Source: Sclerotinia nivalis (Eukaryota; Ascomycota; Leotiomycetes; Helotiales; Sclerotiniaceae). Taken from it: a stretch of 64,000 nt of DNA. A program made the translations under genes and the position numbers. The stretch covers positions 806,001-870,000 of the forward strand of contig JAPEIS010000015.1 of the NCBI GenBank assembly GCA_029531795.1. The letters are read 5' to 3'. A model generated the notes under the pieces. That model was not told the DNA's origin. It ran no database searches and saw only the letters and a program-made list of their open reading frames with translations. Shown piece after piece: positions 38,106-49,019 of the stretch (the stretch's first letter is position 1; every line of letters begins with the position of its first letter).

Positions 38106-38874
38106 ACCTTACGATTCGGAAAACCGGAGAAAGAAAAGGGTTTTGTGTAGTATTGTAAGAACTTCAGGCGTCCGGTTATTGGGGCCTTTTTTTTGGGCAT
38201 TCTACGGAACGTTTTGTATAATATAATGATTGACATGAACGGGATAAGAGATGATTACGTTACAATTGTTAAAAAATTTGGGATATATGGTATATGGGAT
38301 ATGGCGCAGGTTTTAAGTGACATGAGACCAGTTGATCTGAGATGATTTAGTACAGTAAGATTACTGTCAGGCAACACTTACTCCGAAAGGACGCCGTCAC
38401 AATGCTATCAAAAAACATGTTTTCACCCTAAAACTTATCTGTCCTCTCCTTTTCGTGCCGGTAATGTACAGTGTTTTACTCCAGACCCTTAAACATAAAG
38501 GCATCAAAATATCATCACACCCGAATCAATGCGCAAACCGGCCGGGTTACGAACGTTATCCGGAAACTGAACATAGCCGGGCACCCCGCGATGTTATCTG
38601 GGTCATTGTGCATCCATCCAAATGGACCCCATAATGCTTATCATGATGGATCTACTCATTTCCTCGTCGATTTTGGCAATTGACGGAGAATAGAAGCCGT
38701 TGGATTTATTGTATGAATTTTGCTGCTACATTCGAAGATGTTAGAACTGTTCATGCAGATCACTGCAAAGATGCCGAGGTCCAGTTGCTGGGTTCACAAA
38801 GTCAAAACATCAGCATCCCCTTTATTTATGAATAATCTCATCACGGTTTTTATAGTATCACAGATACACACAAA
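38106..38874. other. Intergenic / promoter of acyl-CoA dehydrogenase
   Basis: About 770 bp between the stop of the regulator gene and the start of the dehydrogenase, both on the plus strand. No gene or repeat recognised. It should hold the dehydrogenase promoter. Confidence 0.45.
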
Positions 38875-40443
38875 ATGTCTATTCCGGCTACAACTTCAAA
38901 GGAAACTCCAGTATCACCATCAAATGACAGTGCGCATGAACCCTTTGGCTGTCCAACCCCATATGCCGAGCCATTGTGGTATTCCCGCAACGTTTCTCCA
39001 CATCACACAACTTCGCATCGTAAACTCCGCGCAGCAGTGCGCAAATATGTCGACGAAGAGATATTGCCACATGCGTTTGATTGGGAATCCGCAGGCAAAG
39101 TACCAGACTCGGCACGTGTATAGCTCGTGATCTTAGAATTCTACTAATGAATTGGACAGGCAGGAGACGTCATGCCCAGCTAGGCTATCTAGCTTTGAGC
39201 ACGAGGCTTTCAGATGTAAATTTACCCGGAGATATTAAATTTGAGGAATGGGACTCGTGGCATACTCTGATTGTTACGGATGAATTGTCGCGTGTGGTAA
39301 GATCTTTGGGTCGTAGATTGTCTTCCATACTGACACGACCCAGGCGTATACCGGCGTACTATGGGGTCTCGGAGGAGGCAATGATATCGGGGTCCCTCCA
39401 ATAGTTAACTTCGGAACAGAAGAACAGAAAGCTAAATTTCTACCTGGTGTTGCAAATGGCAGCATAAGATTTTGTCTTGGCATTACAGAGCCCGATGCTG
39501 GCTCCGATGTAGCCAAGATTAAAACTACTGCAATCAGGAAAGGCGACCATTATATTGTCAATGGCTCGAAGAAATGGATCACTAATGCTATTTGGGCCGA
39601 TTATGTCACAGCAGCAGTTCGTACCGGAGGCGCTGGTGCGGCGGGAGTCTCCCTCCTCATCATTCCTTTGAAAGCTGAAGGGGTTTCTCGAAGGATGATG
39701 CACAATTCTGGAGTTGGTGCATCCGGGAGCACATTCATTACATTCGATGATGTGAAGGTTCCTGTGGAAAATCTCTTACATAAAGAAAATCGCGGATTTG
39801 AAGTCATCATGTCCAATTTCAATGCCGAGCGCAAGAGCCTTGCTACGTCGGCCATTCGGTTGAGCAGAGTATGTGCAGAGGACGCGTGGAAACACGCTTG
39901 TACGCGTGAAACATTTGGCAAAAAGTTGATTGAGAACCCAGTCATTCGAGCAAAATTTGTGAAGATGGGAAGAATGATCGAACCTGCACAGGCATTTCTG
40001 GAGCAATTAACATGGTTGATTGAATTGAGTAGGAAGAATGGAGAAGACAATGATGTGAGAATTGGAGGTATGACGGCAATGCTAAAAGTCGTTAGCACTC
40101 GGTGTCTTGAGAAGTGTGTAAGAGAAGCCCAACAGGTTATGGGTGGCTTGGGTTATGCCCGAGGTGGAAAAGGTGGAAGGTAAGTTCGTTGCGTGTCTGT
40201 GAAATCAGAATTCATGTTGATAATTCTTCTAGGATCGAAGCAATTTCAAGAGATGTACGAGTTATGGCTGTTGGTAAGTGCAACTCCCTCTAACTAAACT
40301 ATCAATGAGGCTTCGACTTCTTCTTAGATAAACCCATACTAATATTTTCAGGTGGTGGAAGCGAGGAGATCATGAGCGAACTTGCAATCAAGGAGGAGGT
40401 CAAAGACCTAAGGAGATATTTAAGCACGTCAAGTAAGCTTTGA
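38875..40443 (+). CDS. Acyl-CoA dehydrogenase family protein
   Basis: FAD enzyme of the acyl-CoA dehydrogenase superfamily, acting in mitochondrial or peroxisomal fatty-acid or branched-chain acid breakdown. Exons 38875-39115, 39160-39296, 39344-40179, 40233-40273 and 40352-40443 give 448 residues. Family marks: VLWGLGGGNDIGVPPIVNFG, the FAD/substrate block RFCLGITEPDAGSDVAKIKT, KKWITNAIWADY, GASGSTFITFDDVKVPVENLL, and the C-terminal FNAERKSLATSAIRLSRV, TRETFGKKLIENPVIRAKF and QVMGGLGYARGGKGGRIEAISRDVRVMAVGGGSEEIM. The first intron contains a perfect TACTAAT branch site and needs the donor one dinucleotide upstream of the obvious one to keep phase. No N-terminal transit peptide is clear. The exact substrate class cannot be told from this. 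Confidence 0.9.
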
Positions 40444-41759
40444 ATTGCTTGAATTGAGTTAGAAAATTGTAAAGAAAAAATCTATGTTTAGTCAAATTGA
40501 AGAACGACTTGTTCACATGGAACCAAGTAATGAAAAGGGTAGTTCTGGCAAAACTACCTAGGTTTTAATGCGCAAGTTTGCAAATGACTTAAGGCCCCTT
40601 CCTGATTCTCGCCTGAATTTTCATCATCTAGACAAAATGAATCATCTCAATATCGCATTACAATAAGCCTAGAGCATTGTCGTCTGATTGTTGAGTTCTA
40701 TTTCCAATTATCCGCATGGACATTTTCCAATAGTAAGAGACAAGGCATTCTGGAAGTTCAGCCACCAAGAGCTAAATGTGGAATAGTAAAAGCCAATACA
40801 GAAAGCCTAGCGTCTCGTCTTAGCTGTGCTTTTTTTGAGTATATTTTCTGCCTTTGGCGGATTCTGGGTAAATAGAAGCACAGGCTTTAATCTGGGACTT
40901 TTCTTTGGTTTGATTGACTATATACCTAAATTACTTTTCTTATTCAGATCATTTGAATGGCTTTTTCAAAAGACCAGCCCATCAGTACTCGCTAGTGATG
41001 TGCTAATATATGGAAATATTTACTACAATGGCATGTATGTCGAGAAAGAAAACTTGCGGAGCCTTCTTTTGCTTCAATTAAGATTAATAAACCTTGGCGA
41101 TTGGAGTATAGTCAAGTTCGGCCATGTGTTAATGTGTTGCGTCCAAAGTGATAAGTCAAACGAAATGCAACTGCTTTCAATGTCTTATCCAACGTCTGGA
41201 GCCCTAGCACACCTGACCGTCGCATTATATTTTATATAAATTCTACTACTATAGGGCATACAAAGGTAGTGTAGTCCCTGGCCCCACTGCTGAAAATTTC
41301 AAGAACGGATAGATTAGAAGTGACAAGGTATGACTATAACTGTAGAATATTTTCTGGTTGTGACGTGGCATCTGGTTTACCGGTATGGGATAGAAATCAA
41401 GCCTAATCTCATGTACACCACCGGCTAAAATAGTACCCCGCGGTGGATGAAAATGCCACTTCCAAGGACTAGCACCACAACCCACTGATTCGAAACACGT
41501 ACCTACCACAAAGACTTGTGAGCTTGAAGATTTATATCTTTCTTCAAGGATTTTGATGTAGTATATCGTCTCACTTTTATTTGCAATTTTGATGTTCCCA
41601 AGACAATTGAGCTACCCACTTGGTTTGACAGTATACGTGTGGAATTGATATCAGACTACTGACGTCTCTATCCACACCCGCTCTACGAAAAACTCCTTTC
41701 CTATTCGAACTCAAGTCAATCACGTACTTTGTGTCTTTTACCTTTTACCACCGCACAAA
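40444..41759. other. Intergenic, 1.3 kb
   Basis: No supported gene. A 137-codon plus-strand frame at 40826-41239 is hydrophobic at its start but has no recognised motif and no sign of splicing, so I do not call it. The right part should hold the SDR promoter. Confidence 0.4.
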
Positions 41760-42605
41760 ATGAATGTTCCGGAGGCTACCGTTTACCCTGTTTTAAAGGG
41801 TAAGGTGGCGATCGTGACCGGCGGCTCACAGGGCATGGGAAAGGCTACTGCGTCAGTGTTCCTACGAGCCGGTGCCCAAGTGGTTATTGCCGATGTGAAA
41901 GAAGTTGAGGGTCAAGCGACAGAGAAAGAGCTATCTCAGTTTGGGAATATTAATTTTGTGCGATGCGACATTTCCAAGTCAGAAGATGTTCAGAATCTCA
42001 TCGCGGTAACAGTCGGGAAGTTCGGTAAGCTTGATGTAGCTGTCAACAACGCCGCCATCACCCCGGACAGGACACAGCTTATCGACTTCGATGAAACCTA
42101 CTGGAATACTCTCGTAGGCATTAACCTGACTGGTACTGCATTATGTTGCAAGTGGGAAATGCAACAAATGTTGAAACAGGGTACAAAAGGCTCTATTGTC
42201 AATATTGCATCTATCAACGCCTTCAGACCACAGGTAAACATGCCTGCATATACAGCAACAAAGCATGCTATTATTGGTTTGACGAAGCATGCCTCTATGG
42301 AGGGAGGCCCAAAGGGCATCAGAGTGAACGCTGTTGCGCCAGGTGCTATCTTTGTGAGTTCACCACTATGTCCCGTTTGTGAAAGACCTTAAAAAAAAAC
42401 TAATATGGGACAGAGTGATATGTCCGCTGCCGCATTAGAAATTATGGGGACTACCATGGAAGAGTTTGCTTCAGCGGTCAGCTACTTAAATCGGTTCGGA
42501 ATGGCCCACGAGGTTGCACAAGCCTCGTTGTGGCTCTCATCAGAAAGTTCATCATATGTCACTGGTATTTGTTTGCCCGTGGACGGAGGCTATTTAGCGA
42601 AGTAG
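41760..42605 (+). CDS. Short-chain dehydrogenase/reductase (SDR)
   Basis: Classical SDR of 261 residues from two exons, 41760-42353 and 42414-42605. The intron has GTGAGT, a CTAAT branch site and CAG. NAD(P)-binding TGGSQGMG is at residues 20-27, Asp at about 45 (IADVKE) and NNAA at 96-99. The catalytic residues are Ser 151 (NIASINAF), Tyr 164 and Lys 168 (YTATK). VNAVAPGAIF follows, then the C-terminal NRFGMAHEVAQASLWLSSESSSYVTG and a PVDGGY ending, all usual for the family. An acidic residue after beta-2 suggests NAD rather than NADP preference. The substrate is unknown. Confidence 0.9.
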
Positions 42606-43172
42606 CCGAGTATGCTACCAGCTTCTACAGTTGAACCAACTAAAAAATAAGAGAACAACTATGCAGCCAGTTTCGATTTCTAACAAGTCCTCATTTCATT
42701 TCAATCGTGACGCTATTTAACACCACATAGCTAAAATAGAAAAAAACCAATCCCAATCCCGCGATGATCTGCACATAATACCTATTAGCTTCCATACAAA
42801 TATTCAATTCAATTCTAAAATTTGATAAGTGTCGAAGAAACCATTTACCGTATGTGATGATGATAAATTCTGATCAGGTGATCAGGTCAGTGAGGTTGAG
42901 GTGCACGGACTATTTATGACCTCCGAAATCCATGCGTGCACATCGGTGTTCGGCTCTGCTATATGAGTATCACGCATCTTGCACAGATATATCGTGACAG
43001 GATAGTAGTGTGTCTGCAAGTTTTGGTCTCTTTAGATCTATAATTGATCCATAGTTCAACTTCAACTTCAATTTCAAGCATGATCGGATCGGGATTGAGG
43101 TCATCGTCACCACTCCAACGGCGATGCGTGTTGGCAAGACGCATCTAGAACAACATACGGTAAACTACAAAC
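42606..43172. other. Intergenic spacer
   Basis: About 570 bp between the SDR stop and the HET gene start. No gene, repeat or clear regulatory motif seen. Confidence 0.45.
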
Positions 43173-44897
43173 ATGACGCGAACTAAGTTGATCAACATGG
43201 ACTCCGGGGCACTTGAGCCATATGCAATTAGTTCCATGCCATCTTATCTTGCAGCTTCTCATGCGTGGTCCGACAACATGTTTGCAATACACACTGAGTA
43301 CAAAAACACATTAGGCGGAATCATGATCGAGACTTCCGTTCGCAAACTCTTTCCTGACATCAAATATTGCTGGATTGACACGATTTGCATTGATCAAAAT
43401 GACGAAGAAGATAAGAAACGTCAAATACCTCTAATGGGTGACATATACGGGAATGCAGAGGTGGTAGTCATTGTCACAACTTGTGATTTTCCAAACTGGA
43501 TGACACAGATTTACTTGGATCAACTCACCAAGGATTTAGATGAAGCCATCGCAATATCTATGGAAGAGGAGTATACAGAATCGATGGCGGAGTACTGGGC
43601 ATATGGTGATGGGAGACAGAAGATCATTGATGGGATGAATTGTCTTGAATTATTCACGAGGACTCGGTGGGCCGATCGAATTTGGACACTGCAGGAGTAT
43701 ATTCTCGCTCGGCAGATTGTGTGGCTTGGCAAAGAAAGTATATGTCTTCGAATAGATGATGTACTTTTCAGGGCATTGCCAGACTTATGTGACGTCTTCG
43801 ATATCGGAGAAGCGATGGGTGGGAAATATTCTAAAGTTTATGACTTTTACACAGGAATGGTGAATGCTGGAGCCGGAAAAATCGATCGAACTCGTGTTAT
43901 GGAACTGTTGGGCAATCGTACCGCTTCCTTTCCCGACGATGAGATTTATGGTGCAATGGCAGCCTCAGGAGTAGTCATACAACAAGGTATCGTCTTTGGC
44001 CAGGATAATGTCTGGGCTCTTTGGTGGGAAGAGGCAATACGTCAAGGACATCATCGCTGGATGTTTCTTCCCCCGGTTGTATCTGAATCTATAAGTAAAA
44101 ATTGTTTAATGCCGCCTTTCAAGACACGCCACAAAGCCTCACAGTATTCGGGGCTAGATACAATAAATATCAAAAGTGGCCAAGTCACTATTACCAACGG
44201 AAGCATAGATATATCCGGTCGCTGGGCTGGTTCCTGTCACATAGTACGGCACTTAGGTAAGGTTTTTCGAGATGAAAATGGAGGTCTTCTTCAAGATATA
44301 ACAATAATTCTGTTCGCCAATGGCAGTTGGCAATTAGCTTTACGGCTTGTTGCAGCATTTGGTGGAGGAAGATACACTTGGAAGCAGTGTCTGGCAATTG
44401 CACAGGTTTTAAAAGCAAACTACTATCACGCTAGAAGAGCCGTTGATTCTCGAAAAGAGCACAAGATGATTCTGCGAAGGCAGACCAACTATCAAAGAAC
44501 AGTCTGGGCTGACTTCATGAGACTCATGATGAGCCAGATGGTTCCAATGAATGAAGGAATAGCTTATCTTGCTTATGTTAAGAATAAGTTGAAGTCAACG
44601 GACATCATCATAGTGAGTGATGATAATCAACCGCTTAACGAGGTTCATGCCCTTGATTTTGGAATACAAGATGTTAGCGCAAGAACCCCTTTTATGATTG
44701 TTTCTGCACCAGCTTCTTCTCTGCTTCTCGAACACGAAAATCGCATTGTGGCTCTTCATAAGATTGGGATGTCTCTCCCGACAATAGTATGCAAGACGTT
44801 GCGCAAAGCTTGTGCTTACAAGTGTCATATAATCGACTCCGATTTACATAGATTCAATATTGGCGGAAAGGCATGTTGGTTTTGTTCAAACGCATGA
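43173..44897 (+). CDS. HET-domain (heterokaryon incompatibility) protein
   Basis: Single-exon gene of 574 residues with an N-terminal HET domain, the module behind non-self recognition and regulated cell death between incompatible fungal strains. The three HET blocks are visible: YLAASHAW (residues 25-32), YCWIDTICIDQNDEEDKKRQI with PLMGDIYGNAEVVVIV (about 65-103), and TRTRWADRIWTLQEYILARQIVWLG (about 160-185). The C-terminal 380 residues carry no repeat or NTPase motif that I recognise. There is no signal peptide. It stands before two broken genes on the opposite strand, in an accessory-looking part of the window. HET genes vary strongly between strains. Confidence 0.9.
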   Translation: MTRTKLINMDSGALEPYAISSMPSYLAASHAWSDNMFAIHTEYKNTLGGIMIETSVRKLFPDIKYCWIDTICIDQNDEEDKKRQIPLMGDIYGNAEVVVIVTTCDFPNWMTQIYLDQLTKDLDEAIAISMEEEYTESMAEYWAYGDGRQKIIDGMNCLELFTRTRWADRIWTLQEYILARQIVWLGKESICLRIDDVLFRALPDLCDVFDIGEAMGGKYSKVYDFYTGMVNAGAGKIDRTRVMELLGNRTASFPDDEIYGAMAASGVVIQQGIVFGQDNVWALWWEEAIRQGHHRWMFLPPVVSESISKNCLMPPFKTRHKASQYSGLDTINIKSGQVTITNGSIDISGRWAGSCHIVRHLGKVFRDENGGLLQDITIILFANGSWQLALRLVAAFGGGRYTWKQCLAIAQVLKANYYHARRAVDSRKEHKMILRRQTNYQRTVWADFMRLMMSQMVPMNEGIAYLAYVKNKLKSTDIIIVSDDNQPLNEVHALDFGIQDVSARTPFMIVSAPASSLLLEHENRIVALHKIGMSLPTIVCKTLRKACAYKCHIIDSDLHRFNIGGKACWFCSNA

Positions 44898-45145
44898 TAA
44901 ATCTCAGGGCTACACTAGCCGCTCTCAATCACCCTTCAAGTGGCTCATTAAGTCCGATCGGGAATCCAGCAGAAATCAGACACGTATTAGATTTTCATAA
45001 AGCGCTTCTAAATTCTGGTACGCAGGCATTCCCTATATCGACAACAAACTCTCACATTTATGATTCGACTACGGACGGATCTGCATATAAAATACAAGAT
45101 TATGTACATGAGATTGCAACGAATATTCAACAATGCCTGTACACC

Positions 45146-46505
45146 TCAGAGGTAAAGCTCTCTTCTTTTGATAGCCGTTCCAGTCGATATTGAAACCTTC
45201 GAAGTAGCAAATGTCGTCGGGGAAGTGGGGGCTGTTTTGGGATTACTTTCAAATGATGATGCTAATCCGCTGGCCCCTTTTGAATTATCACCGATATTGT
45301 TCCACTGCGAAAGAAGAGCCTCAATTCCTGAAGCCACACTACTAGCTTCCGCAGGATTAAAAGCCGTAGCTGTGACTCCATTTTGCTCCGCCTTATTCGT
45401 AGTCCATGAAGCAAGTTTTACAGAGGCTTGAGTACAAGAAGCGACTGTCGTTTTACCGCTCACTATCTTGGTCGATGGAGTACAAACTGAGCTATTAGGC
45501 TTGCAAGATGCGGTCATTGTGGTTCCACTTGTGACGTACGCTGATGGTGTGCAAGTTGAGCTCGAGGAGATCGGACCACCGGTACATTTGGCAGTATACG
45601 TGGAACCAGCAGAGACGTAGGTAGATGCAATACATGTCGATTTGGATAATGATCCTGATAGGGTAGATAATGCCGAACCCGATAAACTTCCACTGCTTCC
45701 AGTAATGGAACCCGTGATAGAGTCTGTTGAAGAGGCAGAGGAAGTTATAATAGATGAGGAGATGGAGGATGAAGAACCCGACACGGCTGATTTGGTAATG
45801 GAAGCCAACGATACCGAGGAAAGTGATGAAACTGATGAGACTGATGGGATTGATACCGTGGATGAACTCAAGGTAGCTTGGGAGTTGGCCAAAGATGATT
45901 TCGACGTAGAACTTTTGATGACAGTGGAAGCAGTACTTGTACTACTTGGTGGTGCCACGGTTGTCGAAGAAGAAGTTGGAATTGTAGATGTCGATGCCTT
46001 GGAAGTGGTAGTTGGTGGTGGTGCTTGAGCAGTAGTTGTTGGGTTTGAAGCTTTTGTGTTAGGCTGTTAGGCTGCGGTGATTTTCTTAGTTGTTTTGGCA
46101 ACAGCTCTCTTCAACTCTTTTTCGTTGGCAATAGGAGATCCTGGAAGTTCTGTCGGATAAGGAACGTGGACATCTCCAAGCCTTGCCCAAACTAAGTTTG
46201 TTGGTAAGTTACACGTCTTAAACTCTTCAGAAATAGTCTAACCTTGACCAAGCTCACCAACATATGCCTGTGTACTAGTATCATCGACTACGGTATCAAT
46301 AGTGATGGGGCTGGTGAGTGCCGCATACTCGGTGGGAAAGGATGCAACGAATGTTGCTGTAGATTCTTGGCTTGTTATGATAGTGGTGATTGGAGGAAGT
46401 CCAGGGGCACCGAATGAGGTACAAGATCCGTGCCCTAGTCCAAGGGACGACTTGTAGAGGCATAGATTATATGCTTGCTGGCTCAAAATTGAAGCTTGAG
46501 AGGCG
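45146..46505 (-). pseudogene. Serine/threonine-rich secreted-type protein, 5'-truncated and interrupted
   Basis: The frame starts without ATG just after a TTTAG that would serve as splice acceptor (46506). It reads ILSQQAYNLCLYKSSLGLGHG and AYVGELGQ, crosses a 51-bp intron at 46242-46192, continues VWARLGDVHVPYPTELPGSP, and meets TAA at 46069-46067. The same frame then goes on for 307 codons of Ser/Thr-rich sequence with Cys-containing repeats (CTPSAYVTSGTTMTASCKP, CTPSTKIVSGKTTVASCTQ) to 45146. No signal peptide or start codon exon can be found, because a different gene body lies directly upstream. The stop could come from CAA by a C-to-T change in CpA context, as repeat-induced point mutation would do. 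It looks like a cell-wall or secreted mucin-like protein gene that has decayed. Confidence 0.6.
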
Positions 46506-46580
46506 CTAAATTATAGTGCAGTCTCGCAAGACGACTTCGTAAGAAAGCCTAATCAAGATGCCAACACCATTGAATATCAA

Positions 46581-47378
46581 CTACTCCTCCGCATCCATCT
46601 CCGCCATTTCTCTCTCTTCCTCGGATGTATACTCCCAGAATTTCCAATGGATAATCTCGAATTTACAGTGTACTTCTTTCATTCCCAGCATTCCCTCGGC
46701 TTTCAGACCCTCCACCCAATCGCTGAATATGTTCTTTGTCTCTCCCGCTTCTGTTACAAATCCTGATCCCGTCTTGAACTCTTCTTCCCCTTCTTTACTA
46801 TTCCAATAATGCATATATCTCATAACTCTTGCTTGCTTTCCCTCAAACTCAACCAATTCATCCACCCACATTTTCGTCGCTCTTCCACTGTATGCACTTT
46901 TCCCCGACTCCTTCCCAGGAGCAAGGAAGTAAACCAGCCCTCACAGATCGTTCACCCTATTCTTCGCTTCGTCATCTATCTCCTCTGGAAAATGAACACC
47001 CATAATCCCAGTGTAATCCGTCAACATATTCCAGAAATCGCCTGGCAGTCCAGCATGCGTGACAGCAGGTTCTCTTCCCTCCGAGAGCTCTCTCATCGCG
47101 TTCAATTGTTCTTTATCAACATCCGATTCCTCGAATCGCTGTGTAGCTTCAAAAGTTTCCCAGGCAGTGACGAGCCATACTTCTTCGGGTCGCTCTATCA
47201 ATCAACCCCAAACTCCATGCTCAAATCCAGGCTGAGATTCTTTGGTAAGCGGTTTGATTATTTCAAGCCATTTTTTGCCGTCCTCTGTTTTACTATCTGA
47301 GAGGTTCCTATTGATCGGGATTTGAAGGACGGTCCAAGACGTAGGGGCTGTCATTCGTGGGACTTGATTTTTGGGCAT
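46581..47378 (-). pseudogene. Broken gene with two in-frame TGA codons
   Basis: From an ATG at 47378 to the final stop at 46581 one frame stays open for 266 codons except for TGA at 47204-47202 and TGA at 46943-46941. Sequence on both sides of each stop is coding in character: FEHGVWG*LIERPEEVWLVTAWE and VNDL*GLVYFLAPGKES. Both stops would be CGA (Arg) with one C-to-T change. No intron with canonical ends can remove the first. The product would be an acidic, tryptophan-rich soluble protein with two similar alpha/beta-looking halves, perhaps a dimeric alpha-beta barrel (ABM-like) family member; that is only a resemblance. Sequencing error at two sites is possible but unlikely. Confidence 0.65.
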
Positions 47379-48111
47379 ATTTTATTTCTGTGTCTCGATG
47401 TTCGGAGATGGTTTGAATGGTAAGATATCAATCCGTTTGCAGTAATTTCAATGTGAGAGGAACGACTGGCTTATTATACGTTTGTCATGAACCGTGGCGG
47501 AAGGATTTTTGAGTATCACATCACTCCTGGCTGAGGACATAAAATAAATCAATGTTGCTGCTGACTGTACCGGCTCAAGGCTATGATTAAAATGATAAAA
47601 ATTTGGAGCAGCCTGTATTTCGGTCAAAATGTTGCCGTTTTCACCAGAACAGAGGTTACAGTATACAAAAGTTTCATTGAACTGGTTCAACACGGTTATT
47701 GCAGAGCCTGTAATTCGGGCCCTGAGTGCCCGTAATTTGAGAGGGTGGGGTGAAAAGAGCCTGTAGATACCTATGAACCACCCTTAAGTAGGTAGCTAAG
47801 TAGCTCAGTATTAGTAATCATGGGGTCGACCTCAAATCCTTTTCAAATGTTTTTCTTGAATCACCACCACCACTCGCATCTCTCACCGTCGATGTACTCA
47901 GGCTTCATAACATCATTCCATTCACTTTAACCTTTTTCACACTTGATTATTCGAGCAGATGCACAGAATAACGAGCAATTGCGAAGTCGCCTTTCGATCA
48001 ACCCCTCCTGCTTGCTAAATCATGGTTCAAGTATCTTCTATAAGGTTAATCTTCTGAACCTTTTGAACATCCTAAGCTTTTTGAACCTCGCCGACATGCT
48101 GGGCCTCACCA
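47379..48111. other. Intergenic spacer
   Basis: About 730 bp upstream of the broken gene, on the side of its former promoter. Only short frames without features. Confidence 0.4.
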
Positions 48112-48756
48112 TCAACTCGAATCCGAAGGATATTCTTTCCTGCTCTCTTGTGCCAATACGCAAACTTTGTTGATCATCACATGGATACTGAGGCACATCC
48201 TTTCTAGCAGCTCTACCCTCTTCTTTGCTTTCTTCAAACGTTCAGTTGCTCCGGGAAAATCAAACGCCATTGATTCATCCTGCATGTTTTCTGCAAGTGT
48301 CGCTTCCTCCTTTAATTGACCAATTGCGTCCGCAAAAGCAGGGATGTCACGCACTTCTTCCCGGAAAACCGCCTTTGATTTTACAATTTGTCCTTTGATT
48401 ATCTGGATTGCGTCGAAGTCTCCTTTAGCTAAAGTTACTTTAGATCAATCAAATCTCATACATTATTTATGAAGTGGGTGATCTCGCAAGGCAGGTACGA
48501 ACTTACTTGAATACTGCTTTGCATATCAAATCTACCAATACTTCCTCGCATCTTTTGCGTAATTCATCACTTGGACATTCTGATACTAAAGTACTATCTG
48601 AGAACTTCCGTCGTCCCCTATTGTCTCCATAAGACTAGTGTCTGTGGTTTCATTTTCTTCGGCAATCCCAAGAATATCTGCATCTAAAATACCTATCTTG
48701 CTTGAAGGTGATGTCCACATCAAGTCATTGTGGACTTCTGCATCAATGGGAGCCAT
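48112..48756 (-). pseudogene. Small coiled-coil gene, frame not resolvable
   Basis: Minus-strand pieces look coding but do not join. An ATG at about 48754 opens MAPIDAEVHNDLMWTSPSSK. A second frame around 48610-48500 reads STLVSECPSDELRKRCEEVLVDLICKAVF and ends at a GTAAGT donor. A third piece after a TTTAG acceptor reads AIQIIKGQIVKSKAVFREEVRDIPAFADAIGQLKEEA and runs to a stop at 48112. The phase left by the donor (2) does not fit the acceptor (needs 1), and the first two pieces are also in different frames. Either the gene is frameshifted or an intron escaped me. The protein would be acidic, helical and about 200 residues long. Confidence 0.35.
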
Positions 48757-49019
48757 TATTACTGTTCAAAGCAAATAGAATGATAATTCTTTTCGTTTTG
48801 TGGTTGACTAATCTACAGCGCCGTGTGCACAAAACAGATATTTTACAAGATGTCATCCTCAAATCGTTCTTTCGTCACAATATTTACAGTCATACTGAAT
48901 GCTAAATTAAAATTAGGGAAAAGACATCGATTGGAATATTTCTCCATTGTGCCAATACATTCTTAACTTTCCCTTTTCATCCACCACTACCCAATATGTG
49001 ATGTAACTTGCTTCCAATA

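Noticed and set aside
40826..41239. 137-codon plus-strand frame with hydrophobic start
   Set aside because: AT-rich spacer, no recognisable domain or signal-peptide cleavage pattern; likely chance.
45642..46028. Acidic plus-strand frame of 128 codons
   Set aside because: It is the antisense of the Ser/Thr-rich repeat region, whose complement reads as Glu/Asp-rich.
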